From: Erigeron canadensis
Taxonomy: Eukaryota; Streptophyta; Magnoliopsida; Asterales; Asteraceae
NCBI RefSeq assembly: GCF_010389155.1
Contig: NC_057769.1
Location: forward strand, 34,271,548-34,335,547
DNA length: 64,000 nt
Direction: 5' to 3'
The translations under genes were made by a program, and so were the position numbers. Under the pieces are notes generated by a model that did not search any database, had not been told where the DNA came from, and saw only the letters and a program-made list of their open reading frames with translations. This document shows positions 59,896-64,000 of this stretch, in pieces. Each line of letters opens with the position of its first letter. Positions within the stretch are counted from its first letter, which is position 1.

Positions 59896-62278
59896 TTGAC
59901 TGATTTTGTATTATATTACCTTTATCTTCTGTCATGTGTTCTTTGATCTTGTTTGATCCAGTGATTATTCTTGCCTTAACAACAAATTTGCCTAGATCGG
60001 TGATGATGAGACGTGTACCATTACATAAGCCTTCATTTGGGTTTACATTCCTTAGCAGCATTACAGGGATTCCCTCTTTGAGTTGTAAAACGTGTGGCGA
60101 CATTCCAGGAAAGTTTAATGAATTCAAAAATTCAATTGGGCATAATTCCTCGTGGCCCGAAAAGTCAGTAGAAGCTTTGCATACTTCATCTGAACTCCTA
60201 TACAATCTCGCTGGACGATTTAGCTTCTCAAACATATGCTTGTTTATTTTGTCCGCAGATGCATTTTTTTGGTGTTTGAATAGCTCTTTCCCTTAGGTAC
60301 TCTTCGTTTTCCTAGTTTTCAAGGAAGTCTGGAAACGTGGCTTTGATGATCTCCTCAATTGGTGAAGTAGAGTATGGAACAATAAACTTCTCAAGGATAG
60401 GAATCCAAGTTGGTTCGTCCTCACTTTCTTTTGCCTTTGCTTCTATAATTCCATCACCAATATTTAGGACCCATTTGTTAAATTCTTGTTTCTCGATATC
60501 AACGACTCCTGTTGATGAATATTCATTGACCTGCATACTACGTGAAAGGGTAAAAAGCCTGCAATATTTCCATAAGACATATTTGTTGATGCAAGAGTGA
60601 ACAATTTCCTGTTTCTTACCTTTTGGGATAACTGACAGGATCTGTCTGAAATCCCCACCAAGTAAAACTGTCATTCCACCAAAGACCTGATGTTTGTTTC
60701 TTAGATCTTTGTATCCCAGTATATCTTCCAGTGTTTTGTCAAGTGTTTCAGAAGCATATTTTTGAGTCATTGGTGCCTCATCCCATATAATGAGGCGAGC
60801 TTCTTGCATAAATGCGGCTAGGTGGGTATTTTGCGTTATACCACATGTGCTACTCTCTAGCAGTTATAATGGTATTACAAATCGACTACGTGTTGTTTTC
60901 CCTCCCGGAAGCAACGATGAAACAATTCCTATCATAGGTATAAGACCCGTAAACTAAATCAGAGGTCGAAAAAGATGTTGAAAGGATAATCAAATGATGT
61001 ATAAATTAAGTCGTTTTATATATTTGTTTAGATATTATTATGTATTACGTATTTATGTGATGGTTAATTTTATATTACTCGAAGATGATACCGCAAGTGC
61101 AATTGTCCCCTCTGAACGTAATCGTGAGAGTATGGCCCTGTACAAAAAAGTTTTGCCGGTACCTCCTTGTCCATATACAAAAAACAAGTAACCTTCTTGT
61201 TTCTGGACAGAAGAAATCAGACTCTCATATATTGCCAATTGGTCTCGATTAAGTGCCCCATATAGATCTCTGTATTCGAGTGCTTCTTGTGCTCGAATGT
61301 AATTCATTTCGTCACGAATTAGATGATTGTCCAATACTGTGAGTAATGATTTATTTGGTTCTGGTAGATCTGGGTAATCCTCCAATGACTTTCCATTGCG
61401 TTGCAAAATTTCCTGAATTTCGACTAAGCAGTAGTTCTGCTTCTGCTCATCGGAAAGTTCCAAACCCGGAAACATGGATTGTTTCTTTTTTTTGTATAAG
61501 ATATCCTCAGTTAACATTTCCCAAGTCTCTTCCCATAATCGATGTGGACTACTGACTTCACAAAACAATAAAATTGTAACAAATAAGTTGCGAAGTTGTG
61601 TTCCTGTTGCCCAGAATTTAGCCTTAGTGATTGCTTGTGTCCATTCCTTGTTATCGTTTAAAAGTCCATGGGCGTAGCATGCTTCCTTATATGATGCATA
61701 TTCATGGTCATTGACGGTTTTAATTTCATTAAAAGATTTCGGGCGTTTGACGACACTCAATAAAATTTTCAAATAGTATCGTGGGCCGGCTGTAGGGTTG
61801 CAATAAACAATCCGCCCAACATTTTTTTTCTTCTTGTCTCGCCTTTTCCATATTTTATCCTTTTATGTCCACATATAGTGGCGAGGAATCTGAGCATAAA
61901 TGTATTCCCGAACTTTGGAATTCGTTGCGTTTAATTCACCCATTTTGTGAAGATTGTATTAGTGATCCCTTTTCTATTCGGTTATGAAGGAAATTTTTCC
62001 GAGTCACGAAGAGTGATCATTTGCTGGTTTTCAAGATAAAATGTGAGTCTGATCACTGACGAATAAGAGTAGTGGATGGGAAATGCAAGCATACGCCATA
62101 TTGCTTCACAGGGAGATAAATAACGGCAATCCAGGCAACTCTTGAACTCATCTATGATAACAATTTTTACAGAGAACGTTTCACCATCAACCTTAACATT
62201 ATCTTCAATCACCATTGTTGCTCTGTCGGGTCCTTTGTTTAGATACTTGAAGAGGTATTTGATCGCCCGGGATCTATT
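59896..62278 (-). pseudogene. Helitron PIF1-type helicase pseudogene (palindrome left arm)
   Basis: Minus-strand fragments in order: FKSCLDCRYLSPCEAIWRMLAFPIHYSYSSVIRL (post-Rep linker, 62215-61982), YYLKILLSVVKRPKSF to the Walker A YGQGGTGKTFLYRAI (61800-61060), then an intron of about 150-200 bp. LLPGGKTTRSRF and ESSTCGITQNTHLAAFMQEARLIIWDEAPM follow, then FGGMTVLLGGDFRQILSVIPKG (Walker B region, 60870-60312) and FLNSLNFPGMSPHVLQLKEGIPVMLLRN.N..GLCNGTRL (60130-59990). Broken by frameshifts near 61860-61990, a TAA after RSRFVIPL (about 60868), a TAG after FPDFLEN (60312), and a 1-nt insertion near 60263. An intact protein would unwind DNA for rolling-circle transposition. Confidence 0.85.
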
Positions 62279-64000
62279 AATGTTGAATGGTGTAATAGAT
62301 CTAGAGCGATAAAATACCTCTTCAAGTATCTAAATAAAGGACCCGACAGAGCAACAATGGTGATAGATGATAATGTTAAAGTTGATGGTGAAACGTCCTC
62401 TGAAAAAGTTGTTATCATAGATTAGTTCAAGAGTTGCCTGGACTGCCGTTATTTATCTCCCTATGAAGCAGTGTGACATATGCTTGCATTTCCCATCCAC
62501 TACTCTTATTCATCAGTGATCAGACTCACATTTCATCTTGAAAACAAGCAAATGATCACTCTTCGTGACTCGGAAAAGTTGCCTTCATTACTGAATAGAA
62601 AAGGAATCACAGATACAATGTTCACAAAATGGCTTGAATTAAACGCAACAGATTCCAGAGCATGGAAATACACTTATGCTCAGATTCCTCGCCACTATAT
62701 GTGGACATAAAAGGATAAAATATGGAAAAGGCGAGACAAGAAGAAAAAAAATGTTGGGCGGATTGTTTATTGCAACCCTACAGCCGGCCCACGATACTAT
62801 TTGAAAATTTTGTTGAGTGTCGTCAAACGCCCGAAATCTTTTAATGAAATTAAAACCGTCAATGACCATGAATATGCATCATATAAGGAAGCATGCTACG
62901 CCTATGGACTTTTAAGCGATGACAAGGAATGGACACAAGCAATCACTAAGGCTAAATTCTAGGCAATAGGAACACAACTTCGCAACTTATTTGTTACAAT
63001 TTTATTGTTTTGTGAAGTCAGTAGTCCACATCAATTATAGGAAGTGACTTGGGAAATGTTAACTGAGGATATCAATACAAAAAAAAAAAAGAAACAATCC
63101 ATGTTTCCGGATTTGGAACTTTCCGATGAGCAGAAGCAGAACTACTGCTTAGTCAAAATTCAGGAAATTTGCAGCGGAATGGAAAGTCATTAGAGGATTA
63201 CCCAGATCTACTAAAACCAGATAAATCATTGCCCACAATATTGGACAATCGTCTAATTCTTGTCGAACTGAATTACAGTCGAGCACAAGAAGCACTTGAA
63301 CACAGAGATTTATATGGCCACTTAATCCAGATCAATTGACAATATATGAGAGCGTGATTTCTTCTGTTTAGAAACAAGAAGGTGGCTTCTTTTTTTTTAT
63401 ATGCACCAGGAGGAACCAGCAAAACTTTTTTGTACAGGGCCATACTATCACGATTACATTCAGAGGGGACACTTGAACTTGCGGTAGCATTTTCAGGTAA
63501 TATAAAATTAACCATCACATAAATACGTAATACACAATAATATATAAACAAATATATAAAACGACTTAATTTATACATCGTCTAATTATCCTTTCAACAT
63601 CTTTTTCGACCTCTGATTTAGCTTACGTTCCTTATACCTATGATAGGAATTGCTTCATTGTTGCTTCCGGGAGGGAGAACAACACATAGTCGATCTATAA
63701 TACCATTAGAATTGCTAGAGAGTAGCACATGTGGTATAACACAAAATACCCACATGGCCGCATTGAAGCAAGAAGTTCGCCTCATTATATGAGATGAGGC
63801 ACCAATGACTCAAAAATATGCTTTTGAAGCACTTGACAAAACACTGGAAGATATACTGGGATACAAAGATCCAAGAAACAAACATTGGGTCTTTGGTGGA
63901 ATGACAGTTTTACTTGGTGGGGATTTCAGGCAGATCCTGTCAGTTATCCCAAAAGGTAAGAGACAGGAAATTGTTCACTCTTGCATTAACAAATTTGTCT
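60575..64000. repeat. Large palindrome: two Helitron helicase arms, 15-bp spacer
   Basis: Left arm 60575-62278 is the inverted copy of right arm 62294-64000. The spacer is AATGTTGAATGGTGT (62279-62293). Arms are collinear with small indels and roughly nine in ten bases alike by eye. The right arm runs out of the window at 64000, so the true arm length is at least 1.7 kb. Confidence 0.92.
62294..64000 (+). pseudogene. Helitron PIF1-type helicase pseudogene (palindrome right arm)
   Basis: Plus-strand mirror of the left arm, more decayed. FKSCLDCRYLSPYEAV is preceded by an in-frame TAG (about 62424). Stops also fall in KAKF*AIGTQLRN (about 62960), VSSPHQL*EVTW (about 63040) and LII*DEAPMTQK (about 63790). 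Walker A reads YAPGGTSKTF, so the Gly before Lys is Ser. The intron (GTAATATAAAATTAACC ... CTATGATAG, about 63497-63646) keeps good splice sites and separates AVAFSG from GIASLLLPGGRTTHSRS. Here the Glu of IPLELLESSTCG, a stop in the left arm, is intact. The end of the gene lies beyond the window. Confidence 0.85.

Larger units (their letters stand above)
57438..62278 (-). mobile_element. Large Helitron (RepHel-derived), minus orientation, 5' part lost at palindrome centre
   Basis: The 3' terminus reads on the minus strand CGTGCATCGCACATGTCTTC then ATTCTAG and host T at 57438. The helicase remnant lies at 59.8-62.3 kb in the same orientation, and a hAT element interrupts at 58785-59259. The HUH replication-initiator part and the 5' TC end are absent; the sequence instead turns back on itself at 62279. 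A run of 12-13 C lies near 57998. That the 3' terminus and helicase belong to one element is inferred from order and orientation. Confidence 0.6.

Noticed and set aside
60575..62278. Functional host PIF1 helicase gene
   Set aside because: Order of domains, post-Rep linker and multiple stops and frameshifts in both arms fit a dead Helitron helicase.
1..64000. CRISPR arrays, operons, riboswitches, bacterial insertion sequences
   Set aside because: Spliced genes and plant transposons show a plant nuclear genome; the short repeats are microsatellites, transposon words or a minisatellite, without spacer-repeat regularity.

Overview
This window is nuclear DNA of a flowering plant. Genes are split by GT-AG introns, coding islands are sparse in AT-rich DNA, and recognisable families are plant ones: a TIP1 tonoplast aquaporin, RABC GTPase, ZAT zinc finger with EAR motif, NFD4-like MFS protein and plant-type alpha carbonic anhydrases. 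Mobile DNA is dominated by Helitrons, hAT, CACTA, MULE and Stowaway elements. The repeat style suggests a eudicot, perhaps an asterid such as Asteraceae, but that is an impression and not proven here.

Layout. 1-877: 5' half of an NFD4/nodulin-like MFS gene (minus), running off the left edge. 2.0-4.0 kb: nested transposons (Helitron, then hAT with 8-bp target duplication, then MULE-like with 10-bp duplication). 4.8-5.8 kb: broken F-box gene. 6.2-10.2 kb: Helitrons, one with a decayed RPA1-like gene. 11.5-22.4 kb: two tandem alpha carbonic anhydrase genes, each 7 exons and 272 aa, with transposon-swollen introns. 23.2-25.7 kb: TIP1 aquaporin (minus) with three stacked Helitrons in its intron. 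26-47 kb: gene-free repeat desert with a 3.28-kb CACTA element, a 493-bp CACTA-type MITE, Helitrons, hAT foldbacks, a Stowaway and a LINE remnant. 47.6-48.5 kb: intronless ZAT-type C2H2 repressor. 52.9-56.3 kb: RABC2-type small GTPase in six exons (minus), with a solo LTR in its last intron. 57.4-64 kb: Helitron helicase DNA arranged as a large palindrome, a minus-strand arm facing a plus-strand arm across a 15-bp spacer.

Functionally, the intact genes are unrelated housekeeping or regulatory genes: CO2/bicarbonate interconversion in the secretory pathway, vacuolar water transport, vesicle traffic and stress-type transcriptional repression. Nothing resembles an operon or co-ordinated system. 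The most unusual structure is the Helitron palindrome. The next is the set of hAT-like foldback elements that share an architecture but are filled with different short motifs. Exon boundaries were worked out by hand from splice signals and reading frame.
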